From Saccharum officinarum (Eukaryota; Streptophyta; Magnoliopsida; Poales; Poaceae): 64,000 nt of DNA. Made by a program: the position numbers and the translations under genes. The notes beneath the pieces are model-generated. The model did no database searches. It was not told where the DNA came from and saw only the letters and a program-made list of their open reading frames with translations. This document shows positions 33,599 through 45,481 of this stretch, piece after piece (positions within the stretch are counted from its first letter, which is position 1; each line of letters opens with the position of its first letter). The stretch lies in contig CM036221.1 in NCBI GenBank assembly GCA_020631735.1, positions 12,567,381-12,631,380 of the forward strand, in the 5' to 3' direction.

Positions 33599-34844
33599 TA
33601 GAAGTACAATCAAGTCCTAATTGTGGGTTTTGGTGATAATAACCACGCAATTAGAGGACTAATGAGATTTATCAAGATGACAAGCAGGGAATTCAGAATC
33701 AAGGATGTTGTACATAACGGAGGAGCCCTCAATTACAAAAGGTGATGACATCAAGCTCAAAAAAGGTTTATTTTATTTTATATTTTATATTTGAATATAG
33801 GAAATACCGTACTATAAAGGGGACATAATAAACTTGCTAAAATATACAACCAAGTGCTCAATCTTATACACATACATCCTCAGTTGCTCAGCCAAGACAG
33901 CCAACTCAACTTCCTTCTATCCCTTGCTGTCTAGCTTGGTGCGGCACTACCGCACCTAAAGCGTGGCACTGCCGCAGATAGGCCACGGCAATGCCACGAC
34001 TTATCTGACCATTAGGACCAGGGGAGGTATTTATACCCCTTCTCTTCCCTCACAACGGTCTTCTTCGACCTCTGGCCATTCAAACCGATGCCAACAGAGC
34101 TCTTTGCTCATTCTCTCTCTTCTCCATTGGTGTCCTTGACTCCCAAGCATTCCTTTGTGATTTCCCCATCAATCCTGAAGAGAAAAGACTCTAAAACTCG
34201 ATTAGAGAGCAGATCCACTGATTCCCAAAGTCTAAGAGCACTTAGTTCACGTTTTAGCCGATGAATAGTGTCTGTTACTCTTGGAGCTTGCTCCTAGCCG
34301 GCTAAAGTGTTGCCCATGGAGCTTGCCAACTTGTATGGCAGCCCCGGGAGGTTTGTAACCATCTTTTGAAGCTAGTAAACACATCCCTCATCTCAAAGAA
34401 TTAACTCTCTTGACTTGAGATCGAATAAGGGTTACAAAGCCCTAATCCTTAGTGACTAACCTCAACAACGTGGACTTAGGCAAGCCTTGGTGGCGAACTA
34501 AACCACGGGATAAATACTTGTGTCACCTTGTGCTTGATTTACTTCCATTGCATTTCATATTGTTGTTGAGGTGATTTCTAGGGTTTGAGGTCGATCTACT
34601 TGAATACACTCGTGCTACTACTTTCTGCTGACGACTTGTGAACTACATACCTACAGGAAGCTGCTTCCAAATTCTGTGATCTAAGTTTTCATTCATAGAT
34701 TTTGAATTGTGCCTTGAAGTTATCTACAGGTGCGGCAATGCTGCTGTTCTGACCCGGTAGTGCCGCAGGTGAAATTTGACAATTTGCTCAAGTTTGTTTT
34801 AACAAGCCTATTCACCCCACTCTAGGCTAACCAGAGATCCTACA
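33599..34844 (+). repeat. Decayed solo LTR of a copia/Sirevirus-like element
   Basis: CAAGTCCTAATTGTGGGTT at the left and CTATTCACCCCACTCTAGG near the right end are typical of Sirevirus-like LTRs. It ends CCTACA at 34844. Flanking GTTAC (33594-33598) and GTTCC (34845-34849) would be an imperfect 5-bp duplication. No PBS, gag or pol follows, so it is a solo LTR or an LTR fragment. Confidence 0.6.
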
Positions 34845-35752
34845 GTTCCCACACTTGAATGATTTTCCACTTATGTTGGAGGGACAAGTAGTGGAGGCTA
34901 CATATCACTCTGTACAGGATGACCTTGGGCAGGGGTCTCTAAAGTGGTTATAACAAACAGGGGTTGAATAAAGCAGCAACATGCCCAACATACGACCAAA
35001 AATGTAACATGACCACATAACACAACAATAGCCTCAGCACAGGGCAAAAGTGTGGCATGACCACAAATAACATATATGCTACAAGGACTCTAGCAATGTT
35101 TGACATCACCTAAATTTAGTAGCACAAATCATGTGTGTTTCAAGGCACCAAAATCTCGAGGGGCAAGTTGCATCAACCAAGAAAACACCACCTAGAGTGA
35201 TGATATACCTCCTGCCTATAGGAATGACATAGACATTGCCTATTTGGTAGAACCAAAACTAGGTCTCCATCGGTGGTCTCTTGTGGTTGTGTAGGGAGAG
35301 TATCATGGCGACACCTCCAAGGAGATGAACGACACCAAAGAGTGTCATAGTCATCAGCATAGATAAGATTTGGCAATGCTTTCCAATAGCTCCCTCACAC
35401 CAACAACCACAAGGGAAAACCACATTCGGTTGACGCTGTTGTGATCACTGGTGCCCGCACCCTACTACAAAGAGTCTTTGGTAGCACAACCACTGTGCGG
35501 TTCACCTAGACGTGGTCACACCTCGATGATGGAGCGCTCTACAGATCGCCATTAGGAGCATGGTACAATGCACAATACCTAGGCCGCAAGCACACATCTG
35601 CCACACACGAGAAGGAGCACGCTTAACCGTGGAGTTTCAGTCACCCCACATCGATGAGCCCTTGATGAAGACATGCGGAAAAAAAACTATAATGAAAGTA
35701 GTGTACAACCCGGACATCTAGGGACCGGGGCCTCCCACATATGGAGGTATGG
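34845..35752. other. Unassigned repeat-like DNA
   Basis: About 0.9 kb between two LTR pieces. Frames are short and I recognise no domain on either strand. It may be internal sequence of an old element. Confidence 0.4.
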
Positions 35753-35981
35753 TGTAGGGTCAAGATGGCAGACTAGAGGGGGGGTGAATAGTCCTTTCTA
35801 AAATTAAACGCGCCGGCTAACCGAAAGAAATACGGAATTAAAACTATCGGTCTAGCCAAGACTACACCCCTATATGTAAGTTCACAACCACCGTATAAAG
35901 ATCTTAATTAGGCAACAAAGGTGCCGGGCTAGCTAGAGCTCACCTAAACAATTCTAGTAGCAAGGTCATACAAACCTATGC
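35753..35981 (-). repeat. 3' end of a Sirevirus-like LTR, minus strand
   Basis: Read on the minus strand it ends CTATTCACCCCCCCTCTAGT...CCCTACA, the same style of LTR end as the other Sirevirus LTRs. It is cut at 35981/35982 by the start of a different LTR (TGTAACACCCC). Confidence 0.6.
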
Positions 35982-36840
35982 TGTAACACCCCGGTGTTAC
36001 GCATGCATTTAGCACCTGCAAATCATGAGCATAAGCATTGTCATGCATTCATTAGCATTGCATGAAATAATGAATGAAACATAACTTTGAAACATTGATG
36101 TTGCAATCGTTTGTTTAAAAAGAACTATGCCATGATTATGCTTGTTAGGTTAATAAACATGCTAGTTTGGTAGTGTAAATAATTTAGAATTGTTTCATAT
36201 GCAATTTGGAGCAACTTTGGTAATCAAAGTTTTGTCAAATTTGGCTTTTGAAAATATTCCTAAAAATGGTCAAAACCCCTTCATATTTAGCTTTACATTC
36301 CAGTTCAAAATCTATGCAAAAATTTGAGTTGGTCCTTTAATAAAAGTTGTAGAGAATTAAATTCTAAGTAACTTTCATTTTTGGGCCATTTCCAGAAAAT
36401 GTAATTTACTTGCTCAAAAATTGATTTGAAGCTGTTGTTCAAAATTTATTTGAAAATAGAAATTGTAAATTTCATTTTTCACCTTATCGGGCCGCGCCTC
36501 CCATCCGGCCCACTGGCCGAAGCCACCTAGCCCGCTCGGCTCTGCCTCCCTTCCGCTCCCGCGCGCGACGCACTCGCACCCACGCTCCTCCTTCTGGCCC
36601 AGCGCGGCTTCCCCAGCCTAGGCCCACGCTCGCGCCGCGCCTCCCTCTCCCGCGCGCGGACACACCGTTCCGACCGCGCTTAGGCGCTTGGCACCGCGTG
36701 GCGGCCGCATGTCATCGACATCGGCCGGGTGGCGCCCGGTGGCCCCCGTGGCCGCGCTCGCCTTCACTTGCGCCTCGACGCACCAGTCCGTGCCCGCCCA
36801 CTCCTCCTCCTCTCCCTCGCTCAGACAGCAGCAGCAGCTC
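35982..36840 (+). repeat. Ty3/gypsy-like long LTR, left part (interrupted)
   Basis: It begins TGTAACACCCCGGTGTTACG, a start common in long-LTR chromovirus (Tekay/Del-like) elements. It is non-coding, first AT-rich then GC-rich. It is split at 36840 by the Sirevirus array and resumes at 60895. The chromovirus assignment is an inference. Confidence 0.6.
36836..36840. repeat. Left target-site duplication AGCTC
   Basis: AGCTC directly precedes the TGAAAG of the first LTR. It is identical to 60895-60899 after the last LTR. Confidence 0.93.
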
Positions 36841-37421
36841 TGAAAGTCCTATGTTTGGTGTTGGTAATTAGTGACAATGCCTAAGTACTAATCCTATGCC
36901 TAAGTTGTATGTAGCATATGAGGATTAGTACACTCCAAGGTTGGTGGCAAGATGGACATGGTGATCATGATGGCCACACTTGGATTTGGACGCAACCCTA
37001 CGTGATCAAGGCAAAGGTATATGCTTAAGGGTTGTGTTTTAGTAACCAAGACACCTAGTGGGTGTGGTTACATTATAGGATAGATAGCCGTACTATAAAG
37101 AGGGGAATGACGCGGCTATTGAACTCCTAAGTGCCTCTAGATGTGCATTTCATGATCATATGCATTTGGATAGAACTAATATCGCCTCGAAAAATGATTG
37201 TGAAAATGCTAACATACTCACACATGACGAGATCACTTGGTGGTGTTAGCACATTTGCGATGGCGTTGGAGTTTAAGCGGTAGAGAGGGTTTGGGGTCAT
37301 CTCTCCCTCCCGCCGAGCGTGCGAGCGCGGGATTCAGGCAATTTTGGGGAAATGAAATGCCTATTTTCCACTACGCCGGAAGTCAAAAAAAAGAAACGGA
37401 GGCAAACGGGGGTCACAGTGG

Positions 37422-37872
37422 TGACCGGACGCTGGACCGGACGCGGTCACTGTTTGACCGGACGCGTCCGGTCAGTGTCCAGTGTCTGCGCGTTTTTCAG
37501 TTGTTTGATCGGACGCGAGGCGCGTCCGGTCACAGGCGACCGGACGCGTCCGGTCGTCCAGGGAGCTTACTGGACTCCGACCGGACGCGGGTACTGTGGC
37601 GTCCGGTCAGTTCTTCAGCGCGTCCGGTCGCTGGTTCGTTTTGCGCGACTTAGTGCTGACCGGCGCGTCCGGTCAGTCACGGGACCGGCGCGTCCGGTCG
37701 TGACCAGCGCGTCCGGTCGTTGCTACCGGCGCGTCCGGCCAGTGTTTCGAAAAAGAACCGTTGCGCGACCAGCGCGTCCGGTCGTTGCGACCGGCGCGTC
37801 CGGTCAGTGTTTCGAAAAAGAACCGTTGCGCGACCGGCGCGTCCGGTCCACGCGACCAGCGCGTCCGGTCAG
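37422..37872 (+). repeat. CpG-rich palindromic array in array LTR 1
   Basis: The perfect 18-bp palindrome GACCGGACGCGTCCGGTC occurs at 37456-37473 and 37538-37555. Half-sites GCGTCCGGTC recur about 15 more times up to 37872. Few CpGs have decayed, in contrast with element 1. Confidence 0.92.
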
Positions 37873-37924
37873 CGCGAATTGCGTCTGTTCAAATTTCTAA
37901 CGGCTATATTCGTAGGGGTACGTC

Positions 37925-37932
37925 TATAAATA
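37925..37932 (+). promoter_or_regulatory. LTR TATA box, array LTR 1
   Basis: TATAAATA about 50 bp after the CpG array and conserved in all LTR copies. Transcription probably starts some 30 bp downstream. Confidence 0.75.
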
Positions 37933-38820
37933 CTCGTTGGCCGGCTCAAGGCTCTCTCTCTCGAATATTTGACATACTTGTGAGCACTTTGAGCTAAGCA
38001 ACTCCCCTCCCACTCATCTCTCTTGCTTCTTTGCGTATTCGAAGTGAGATTGAGTGATCCAAGTGCATTTGCATTGTGAGATAGCATCTAGTTGGCACTT
38101 GGTGGTTGATTTGCTGCGGGATTCTTGTTTCTCTTGGTGGTTGCCGCCACCTAGACGGTTTGGAGCAGCTTGGAGGCGTTGGCAAGAGTTGGTGATTGTT
38201 CTTGGCCACCTCCGGTGATTGTGAGGGGTTTGTGCCTACCTCGGCGAAGCGCCAAAGGCAACGTTAGTATATTGCTCGTGTCATTGCAACCTTTTGCCAT
38301 TTAGTAGGTTCTTGTGGTGCCTTTTGAGAGGCTCGGTGTGTGACCAATTAGCCACCGAACCACGTGGTGAAGAGGGACACAACGGGGACTAGCGTGCCGG
38401 CAAGCACGTGAACCTCGGGATAAATCTTCGTGTCATCACTTTCATATTGTGATTGATTGATCCCGGTGTTCGTTTATATTGGTATTCATCTATTGATCAT
38501 ATTGATTGGTTGGCTCAATTCTTCGCCCCTCGGTGATACCCTTCTAACTCTCTCTTGTATTTATTTCTTAGTTACCTTGCTAGCTTGTTAGTGTAACTCT
38601 TAGCTTGTGTAGCTAGCTAGCTTTAGTTGTGCGGTTTGACTTGTGCGGTTGAGTACAAATAAACTAGAATTGTGAATTGGTTAGGTGGCTTGCAAACACC
38701 CCGTAGGCTAAGCAAAACTCGCATCTCGCTATTTGTTTTATTGATAAACTTGTTTAGCTTGTCTTTGTAGAAAATTTTATAAGGCTATTCACCCCCCTCT
38801 AGCCATCAAGACCTTTCAAG

Positions 38821-38833
38821 TGGTATCGGAGCC
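38821..38833 (+). other. PBS, first internal region
   Basis: TGGTATCGGAGCC two bases after the LTR end. Confidence 0.88.
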
Positions 38834-38872
38834 GTGGTCACCGTTTGTAAGGCTTAACAACCTCGGTGTAAG

Positions 38873-41066
38873 ATGGCTCAAGTTATGTTCAATCATGTTA
38901 ATGGCAAGCCTCCATTCTTTGATGGCGTCTCTTCCTTTGATCATTGGAAAAGGAAGATGAAGCAATATCTAGGCAATATACATGAGAAGGTTTGGGATGT
39001 GACCAAAGAAGGATACGTCGTTCTTGATGAGGAAAACCTCACTCCCAATGACCGCATCAACAAACAATGCAATACGGCGGCACTTGACACAATCTATCGT
39101 GCCATTGATGATAAAGTATTTGAGCAAATCAAAGATCTTGAAAAGGCAAATGAGCTTTGGATAAGGCTTGAAGAAACATATGAAGGCACTTCAACGGTAA
39201 AAAGTGCCAAACTATATATGCTCAAGGACAAGTTCTCCACATTCAAGATGAAGGATGATGAATCCATCCCGGAGATGTTCTATAGGCTCCAAGTCATTGT
39301 CAATGATCTCAAGGGGCTTGGGGAGAAGGTTGAGGACAAGGACTTCTCACACAAGTTCTTGATGTGCTTACCCAAGAAGTTTGCCACCTTGAGAAGAATG
39401 ATCTTTAGAGAGGGATTGGACAAGGTCAAACCAACCAATGTGCTTGGAGATATAATGACCGATGCCCAATACAATGATGATGAAGATGAGGTAGAAGAGA
39501 AGAAGGAGACCAAGGTCAAGCAAGAGAAGCCCATTGCATTCAAGGCTTCATCCTCTAAGGGCAAGAGCAAGGTAGAAAGTGATGATGATGATCCATTCGA
39601 TGATGAGACCATGGCCCTCCTTGTGCACAAGATGGGAAGGTTCATGAAGAAGAAAGGATATGGGGCAAGGAAGAGGAGAGACACTATAAAGGCAAAGACC
39701 CTTTGCTACAATTGCAATAGCCCCGATCACATAGTGGCGGATTGCCCCTATGAAGATAAGAGATTTCATAATGGGGACTTGAAGCTCAAGAAGAACAAGA
39801 AGGATAAGAAAGAGAATGAGAAGAAAGCAAAGAAGAGCTTCACTTTCAACAAGAAGAAGAAGGGTGGTGGTTATGTAGTCACTTGGAATAGTGACAACTC
39901 TGATAGTGATGATGATGAAAGCTCTAGTGATGATGAGAAGATCACTCGGCGAGCCATTGCAAATTAACATCGCCCTCTCCAACAAGCCATCCATCTTCGA
40001 CACTTCATCAACATACCTTATGGCCAAGCCTACAAAGGTAAAATATGATGATAGTGATGATGATTCTTGTGCTAGTGATGATTGTAGGAGTGATGAGGAG
40101 GAGGATGAGGACTACTCCAAGGATGATCTATTAGGCATAATAGATCAAATGAGCAAGGGCTACAAGAGGACAACCAAGAAATATAAAATCTTGGAACAAG
40201 AGCTCATTGCCAAGAGCAATGAAAATGATGCCTTGATGGAGGAGCTTGTTGCTCTCAAAAAGAGTAAGGAGTGCAAAGGAATTGAACAAGAGCTCAAAGC
40301 TCTTAGGAAATCCTTTGATGAGCTAGAGGCTTCTCGTGAGTGTCTAAAGGAAGACCACGAGGATCTTGAAATTGCTCACACTAGGCTTAAGGAAGCCCAC
40401 TCCACTCTACTTGAGCTCATCAAGGAAAAGGATCTCAAGTTGGAGAAGCTCATGAAGGAAGCTAAGGAGGAGCAAGTGATTGTCACTTGTGATATTGGAC
40501 TAACATGTGATATTATTGATGATTCTTTATTTGTTAGTCCTACTAATGCTTCATGTAGCTCATCATCATCCACCACAACCAACTCTACCTCTACTACTAG
40601 TGATTCATCACTTGTGGTTGAGACTCTCAAGAGAGAGGTGGATGATCTCACCCGCGCATTAGGCAACGCCTATGGTGGGGATGCCCGCTTGCTAAAATGC
40701 TTGGGTAGCCAAAGGTTCTCCCTTAACAAAGAGGGATTGGGCTATACTCCCAAGAAGGGCAAGGCGGCCTTTGCTACTCCAAAGCCTCGCTTTGTGAAGG
40801 GCAATGGTCGTTATTGCAATAGATGCAAGCAAATCGGGCATCTAGAGATTAATTGCAATAAAATGAACAAGAACAAGAAAAATGCTAATGTACCTTACAT
40901 TCCTTTTGATTCTTGTTATGTACTTACCAAGGGTGAGAAAGGTGTGCATGCTAGGTTTGTTGGTACACCAATTGTGGGCCCAAAGAAGAAGGCCATTTGG
41001 GTACAAAAGAGCTTAGTGACTAACCTCCAAGGACCCAAGCAAGTATGGGTACCTAAAAGACATTAA
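38873..41066 (+). pseudogene. gag: Sirevirus gag, first array copy, one 4-base frameshift
   Basis: ATG at 38873 opens a 364-codon frame. The UBN2-like gag domain spans about residues 50-200. Acidic and lysine-rich linkers and a CCHC knuckle at residues 278-291 (CYNCNSPDHIVADC) follow. A TTAA insertion at about 39964-39967, absent from the other copies, shifts the frame and makes a stop at once. The remainder reads on to a stop at 41064-41066, through a predicted coiled coil (40130-40480), a Ser/Thr tract and a second CCHC knuckle near 40815 (CNRCKQIGHLEINC). The gag stop lies 12 bases before a second in-frame stop (TAG, 41076-41078), then pol continues in the same frame. Confidence 0.92.
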
Positions 41067-41078
41067 ATTGTTTTGTAG

Positions 41079-44000
41079 GTTAATTACAAGGCCGGAGGAA
41101 GGCATTGGGTGCTTGATAGTGGGTGCTCTCAACATATGACCGGTGATTCAAGAATGTTCAACTCTCTCAAATCAAATGATAGTGGCATTGATAGTATCAC
41201 ATTTGGTGACAATAGCAAGGGTGATGTAAAGGCTCTTGGAAGGATTGCAATCTCTAATGATCATAGCATTTCCAATGTGCTACTAGTTGAAAAGCTCAAT
41301 TTCAACTTGTTGTCGGTTGCTCAATTGTGTGATCTCGGTTTCAAGTGCATATTTGGTGTTGATGATGTGGAGATAGTTAGTGTTGATGGCTCTAACTTGA
41401 TCTTCAAAGGCTTTAGATATGAGAATCTATACTTAGTTGATTTCAATGCTAGTGACACTCAACTTTCAACATGCTTGCTCACTAAATCAAGTATGGGTTG
41501 GTTATGGCATAGAAGACTTGGTCATGTTGGCATGAAGCAATTGAACAAGTTAGTAAAGCATGACTTAGTTAGAGGCTTAAAGGATGTCACATTTGAGAAA
41601 GATAAGCTATGTAGTGCATGTCAAGCCGGAAAGCAAGTAGGCAACACTCATCCATTAAAGAGCATTATGAGTACTTCCAAGGCATTTGAGTTGTTGCACA
41701 TGGATCTATTTGGGCCAACTACATACACAAGCATTGGTGGCAACAAGTATGGCTTTGTGATTGTGGATGATTTCACTAGATATACATGGGTATTCTTTCT
41801 TGTGGACAAGAGTGATGTATTTGACATATTCAAGAAGTTCATCAAGAGAGTGCAAAATGAGTTTGAGACCACAATCAAGAAAGTAAGAAGTGACAATGGA
41901 AGTGAGTTTAGAAACACAAGAGTTGATGAGCTATGTGAAGAGCTTGGAATCAAACATCAATTCTCGGCCAAGTATACACCTCAATCAAATGGCCTAGTTG
42001 AGAGGAAAAATAGAACCTTAATTGATATGGCAAGATCAATGTTGAATGAGTATAATGTAAGTCATTCATTTTGGGCCGAAGCAATCAACACGGCTTGCTT
42101 CTATAGCAACCGCCTCTATTGCCACAAGTTTCTAGAGAAGACACCATATGAGATCTTAAATGGAAGAAAGCCCAACATTGCATACTTTCGGGTATTTGGT
42201 TGCAAATGCTACATCTTGAAGAAGGGCACTAGATTGAGCAAGTTTGAGAAGAAATGTGATGAAGGATTCTTACTTGGTTACTCAACTACTAGCAAAGCTT
42301 ATAGAGTTTGGAATTTGGCTAGTGGTCAACTTGAAGAAGTGCATGATGTTGAATTTGATGAAACAAATGGCTCTCAAGATGAGGAAGATAACTTGGATGA
42401 TGTGAGAGGAACTCAATTGACCAATGCTATGAAAGAAATGGATATTGGTGATATTAGGCCAAAGCAAGTGATTGATGTGGATGACAACAAAGATCAAGTG
42501 CTCCAAAGTCCAATTACACAAGCTAGTGGTTCTCTAATGCAAAATCAAGCTAGTACATCATCTCAAGTGCAACAAGATCAACAAGTGGCTAGTTCATCAT
42601 CTCCAACTCATGATCAACATCAACATCCAAGCAATCAAGTCCAAGTGCTTCAACCAACTAACATTGCAAGAGACCATCCATTGGATTCCATCATTGGTGA
42701 CATACAAAGAGGAGTTCAAACTAGATCAAGATTGACATCATTTTGTGGTCACTCTTCTTTTGTGTCAATGGAAGAACCCAAGGACATTGATAAAGCATTG
42801 AGAGATCCGGATTGGGTAAATGCAATGCATGAAGAGCTCAACAACTTCAAGAGAAATGAAGTATGGGAACTAGTTGAGAGGCCTAAGGATCACAATGTCA
42901 TTGGAACAAGATGGGTCTTTCGCAACAAGCAAGATCAAGATGGGATAGTAGTAAGGAACAAAGCAAGACTAGTGGCTCAAGGTTACACACAAATAGAGGG
43001 TCTTGACTTTGGTGAAACTTATGCCCGGTTGCAAGATTGGAAGCAATTAGGATCTTACTTGCCTATGCTTGTGCTCACAATATCAAGCTATATCAAATGG
43101 ATGTAAAGAGTGCATTTCTCAATGGGTACATTCAAGAGGAGGTGTATGTGGAGCAACCTCCCGGTTTTGAAGATGACAAGAAACCCAATCATGTATACAA
43201 GTTAAGGAAGGCTTTGTATGGATTAAGCAAGCACCTAGAGCATGGTATGAAAGATTGAGGGACTTCTTGCTATCCAAAGGATTTGTCATGGGCAAAGTTG
43301 ATACAACACTATTCACCAAGAAGATTGAGAAAGACTTATTTGTATTGCAAATATATGTTGATGATATCATATTCGGTTCAACCAATCAAGATTATTGTGA
43401 TGAGTTTGGAAAAATGATGGCCAAGGAATTTGAAATGTCAATGATTGGTGAACTTAGTTTCTTTCTTGGACTTCAAATCAAACAAATGAAAGAAGGTACA
43501 TTTGTGAGCCAAACTAAGTACATCAAAGATATGCTCAAGAAGTTTGGCATGGAAGATGCAAAGAGTATTACAACTCCAATGGGCACTAGTGGAAGCTTGG
43601 ATAGTGACAGGAGTGGCAACATGGTGGATCAAAAGCTATATAGATCAATGATTGGTAGCCTACTCTATGTGACGGCATCAAGGCCCGATGTGATGTTTAG
43701 TGTATGTATGTGTGCAAGATTTCAAGCCTCACCAAGAGAAAGTCATTTGAAGGCAACAAAGAGAATATTGAGGTACTTAAAGCATACACAAGATGTTGGA
43801 TTATGGTATCCCAAAGGTGCAAGCTTTGAGCTAGTTGGATATTCGGATTCCGACTACGCCGGTGACAAAGTGGAGAGAAAGAGCACTTCCGGGACTTGTC
43901 AATTGTTGGGAAGATCACTTGTCTCATGGTCATCCAAGAAGCAAAATAGTATTGCACTATCTACCGCCGAAGCCGAATACATCGCCGCGGGTAGTTGTTG

Positions 44001-44307
44001 TGCACAAATCTTGTGGATGAAGGCAACATTGAAGGATTTTGGAATCAATTTCAAGAATGTGCCATTGCTATGTGACAATGAAAGTGCCGTGAAGCTAACC
44101 AACAATTCGGTTCAACATCAAAGAACAAAGCATATTGATGTTCGTCATCACTTTATTAGAGATCATCAACAAAAGGGTGACATTGCCATTGAGAGTGTGG
44201 GCACCGAAGATCAATTAGCCGATCTATTCACCAAGCCACTTGATGAGAAGAGATTTCACAAGCTAAAGAATGTGTTGAACATACTTGATTTCTCCAACAT
44301 GAGTTGA
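41079..44307 (+). pseudogene. pol: Sirevirus pol, first array copy, two single-base deletions
   Basis: Protease motif VLDSGCSQHMTG near 41108 is intact. GAG-pre-integrase with WHRRLGH and CSAC near 41500-41625, and the integrase core with MDLFGP, RSDNGSEF and NGLVERKN, are all intact. The C-terminal integrase tail is rich in Gln and Ser (42490-42660). Reverse transcriptase starts near 42800. One base is missing in the C-run near 43024, and another in the A-run near 43224. Between and after them the frames continue through YVDDIIFGS (43354) and RNase H with GYSDSDYAGD (43834) to the stop at 44305-44307. Every catalytic motif I checked is present. Both lesions are in homopolymers, so sequencing error is possible and the real copy could be intact. 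Confidence 0.93.
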
Positions 44308-45481
44308 TGCACCCCATATATGACATGCCTCTCCTTCGAGCCCCAAGGTACAATTGGTTGACATGTCATACATTCTATGCTAAGGACTTGTTTAGTGCAT
44401 CTAGTCATGATTTCTTATGTTCTAGGATCATTCATGAAAATTAAATAAATTTGAAGTTTATATGGTGCCATTATTGTTTCCATGACTTGTATGATCTAGT
44501 GGTAGCATATACTTGTTTAAGTAGCTTGTGATCCTAAGTATTTAATCTAGAAAACTTGTCTAAATATTTGCTTCAACATGGTGCATGGTAACCCTTCTAG
44601 TGAGGTGTGAAGAAGCTTGCCCTTGGATCAAACCGAAGTATTTTATTTATGCAAGCAATCTAGGTTGAATCATAAACTTGATCCTCACCCCATATTTCAA
44701 CATGATAATCTATCTAAAGTTTGCCCCTTGTGGTCAATTGGTGCCAAAGGGGGAGAAAATGTTGTTCACAAAGATAGAACTCAAAATGTTGAAAATGTTG
44801 TTCACAAAGATAGAACTCAAAATGTTGTGGGGGAGAAAATGTTTGAAAATGTTTCACAAAGATCCTAAAGGGGGAGAATTGATAAAAGAAGCACACAAGT
44901 AGGGGGAGCAAGCTTTTAAACATGAATGTTGCATTTCTATGTGCACCTCATATGTATGATGCATAGTTATGCATTCCGTTTTCTCCGATACATTGCTTGT
45001 GTGGTGTCTTGCTAGTATAATTTGAATGATGCATTGAGGTACTAGTATGAATAGGATGTAGTTAGATTTTTCTTGCTTCATGTTTTTCAAAGTGGTACTA
45101 GAGCCTTGCTTATAATGTTGATCTCACGAGGTTTCTAGTTATGTTTGTGCTTTTCCAAGTGGAATCTAACTACACAAGGTGCTAAGATGGTGTTTATCGC
45201 TACTCCGATGGTATCACGCTTCAAAGGTCTATAATCTAAAACACTTAGCACCTATTGGTAGACAATGCTCCTAATCTTTCCTATCTAACATGTATGCTTC
45301 CAAAATCCAAACATATAGCATACATGTAGGGGAGCCATTGCTATCAATTTGAATTCATGATCACATGTCCATAATTCTTACACATGGTAATATACTTGGA
45401 CAATGTGACATGGGTTCAATCAAAATTTTATCATAATATCTTTGTGAAAGGTTTGTCACCAATTACCAACAAGGGGGAGAT
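44308..45481 (+). other. 3' non-coding tract and PPT, first array copy
   Basis: No envelope-like gene. Polypurine motifs AGGGGGAG or TGGGGGAG occur near 44748, 44828, 44868 and 44900, and the PPT proper is at 45471-45481. The motif AATGTTGTTCACAAAGATAG is tandemly duplicated between 44757 and 44812. Confidence 0.8.

Larger units (their letters stand above)
36841..38818 (+). repeat. Array LTR 1 (1,978 bp), left outer LTR
   Basis: TGAAAGTCCT ... GACCTTTCA, with 6-bp inverted ends. CpG array 37422-37872, TATA box at 37925. Complete and free of obvious indels. At four diagnostic sites (near 38035, 38159, 38264 and 38539) it has G, T, G, T like the right outer LTR. Confidence 0.96.

Noticed and set aside
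37422..37872. CRISPR-like array
   Set aside because: Repeat units are short, palindromic and irregularly spaced, with no unique spacers of constant length, and the context is a plant LTR.
37319..37997. Overlapping 70-190 codon frames rich in Arg, Pro, Val, Ser (also near 46200, 57100, 59800 and 8114)
   Set aside because: They come from the GC-rich palindrome array read in several frames; there is no domain and the arrays are promoter-proximal LTR sequence.
41043..41078. A 36-nt intron (GTATGG...TTGTAG) that would remove the gag stop
   Set aside because: Too short for a plant intron, and the donor is absent at the matching place in element 1.
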